Below, piece after piece: positions 62,870 to 64,000 of a DNA stretch of 64,000 bases (within the stretch, counting starts at the first letter, position 1; every line of letters starts with the position of its first letter). The translations under genes and the position numbers were made by a program. The notes below the pieces were generated by a model. That model was not told the origin of the DNA, made no database searches, and worked only from the letters and a program-made list of their open reading frames with translations. This DNA is from Coniferiporia sulphurascens. Its lineage: Eukaryota; Basidiomycota; Agaricomycetes; Hymenochaetales; Hymenochaetaceae. Where the stretch lies: the NCBI GenBank assembly GCA_002794785.1, contig NBBA01000007.1:1860001-1924000 (forward strand), in the 5' to 3' direction.

Positions 62870-63240
62870 CTAAACCTGTGTTGCACCTGGACTATGTTCC
62901 CCGACGCACCACTCAGGGTAAGGTCCACTGGACCCGTACAGTCGTTGAGGCCCACGGTCCAGATGTGTCAGTGACTGAAATGCAGGAACGTAATATGACG
63001 CGCCACATATTCGACAAGCACACAATGGTGATTGCTGGTCCCAGGTCTACTGTGTGAATGTGAGGGAGAACAGAAGAAACTTCCATGACGATAACCGACA
63101 CATGGATTCCGAAAAGCATTAAAACAAGAATACTTTCTGGGAGAGGAAACACTTAGGTGGGGGCGCCGAAGAGCGGCAGAGGTGAAGAGTCGACCAAGGG
63201 ACTAAAGCGCCTCCAAAGAGACTCGATCCTTGCTCAGATA
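62870..63240 (+). pseudogene. Decayed zinc-finger family copy outside the right arm
   Basis: VEAHGPDVSVTEMQERNMTR and HIFDKH match VEEHGPNVDRLQERNMLRH and LLDRH of the second finger of zinc-finger protein 3. A frameshift then leads into LVPGLLCECEGE (third finger). A 3' part with ACTAAAGCGCCTCCAAAGAG and CCTTGCTCAGATAA matches the stop/3' UTR of gene 3 (41,085-41,125). The CxxC of the second finger is lost. It is in direct orientation, head-on to the mirrored fragment in the arm about 45 bp away. Confidence 0.75.
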
Positions 63241-63904
63241 ATGGGTGTGCCCTTGCGTAGTATTCATCAGGCCTAATAAAGATCAGAAGAAGTGAGAAAA
63301 TGACTCAGGTGAGGAGGGATCTTGAGTACAAAAGCCTTGGGCCCTGTAGCTGCCCCACCTGCCAAGCAGAAATGGTTTGAGCCGGGGGCATAAGAACCTC
63401 CTGTGAGGTCACTGGACACCGACTGATTAGGGATGGTTGTGGTATATGGGCATTGCGATATATTAGTGAATAGATACTAGCTGGGCGAGGTCGCGGCGAA
63501 AATAAATAACGAATTCTATACGATGGTCTACTTGATCGCCGTTTGGTCAATACACTCGTCTATTTATACTGTATCTACAAAGGTTTGAAAAATCGATGAG
63601 CCTCCACTGCGCGACAGCGCGATTACAAAGTATTGGTGAGTATGTGGGAGAAAGAGGCAAAAGAACTAATATTTGATGGAAGCTGAGGGCTCGTAGTAAC
63701 AGTGGCTCATGAGTATGCGCCTTCGGGCGTGGGAGGCTCATGCGATCCTCGCCAGCTTTTCTTCCCACGCATTTTCGTCAGCTTTCCTCGCACTTCATTT
63801 CGGAAGAAACAGTCAATTTAGGCTTCCACACCTAGGGCCCATGTAAGATATGGATCTTCTAGAAAATCGAAAACGCAATCTTCTATTTTTGTTTGTTTGT
63901 GTAG
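63241..63904. other. Intergenic, right end
   Basis: No recognised gene or repeat family member. A GGCTCATGAG-containing stretch near 63,705 shares a short word with the dispersed repeat, but not enough to call. Confidence 0.3.
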
Positions 63905-63977
63905 TTTCGACGGGGACAATTTTGACTTTACGCTCTGGCCTGAAGGTGGAAAGACGAGCGTGTTCCCAAGATTCACG
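63905..63977 (+). CDS. Possible exon of a gene continuing to the right
   Basis: Flanked by an acceptor (TTTGTGTAG) and a donor (ACG|GTAAGG). It is open with coding-like composition (FDGDNFDFTLWPEGGKTSVF). The rest of the gene would lie beyond the window or in unseen upstream exons. The family was not recognised. Confidence 0.3.
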
Positions 63978-64000
63978 GTAAGGGTCAAAATGACTCGGAG

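Overview
The window reads as nuclear DNA of a basidiomycete fungus, most likely an Agaricomycete. The support is many short spliceosomal introns (about 40 to 110 nt, GT-AG with two GC-AG cases), a gene mix typical of mushrooms (cytochromes P450, an AIM9-like phosphotransferase, a large F-box protein, an MFS hexose transporter), and the absence of any bacterial operon or ribosome-binding-site pattern. No rRNA, tRNA or CRISPR array was recognised. Exon boundaries were worked out by hand from reading frame, splice consensus and family conservation; no search was run.

Layout. 1-20.3 kb is ordinary gene-bearing sequence: a TCERG1-type WW/FF splicing-transcription protein (minus, runs off the left edge), an HpcH/HpaI aldolase (plus), an intronless F-box protein (minus), a PEBP-family protein (plus), a 13-exon P450 (minus), a 12-exon GH13 alpha-glucosidase (minus) and an AIM9-like kinase-fold protein (minus). 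From 20.4 to 39 kb gene density falls. This stretch holds dispersed repeats, a 0.5-kb palindrome, two members of a C2H2-like zinc-finger family (25.7-27.1 and 34.2-36.1 kb) and one unrecognised multi-exon gene (about 32.1-33.1 kb).

39.2-47.4 kb is a tandem duplication of a two-gene unit (zinc-finger gene plus MFS sugar transporter). Each unit has kept one intact gene and lost the other: unit 1 has a good zinc-finger gene and a broken transporter, unit 2 a broken zinc-finger gene and a good transporter.

47.9-62.8 kb is a large inverted-repeat structure. Two diverged arms of about 3.2 kb surround about 8.4 kb that carries a Cys-based protein-tyrosine phosphatase gene and a complete 9-exon P450, among simple repeats. 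The outer tip of each arm is a decayed 3' piece of the same zinc-finger family, and another decayed copy lies just outside the right arm (62.87-63.24 kb). The zinc-finger family therefore sits at or next to most of the rearrangement boundaries in this window, which is its most unusual aspect. The right edge (63.9 kb) may contain one exon of a further gene.
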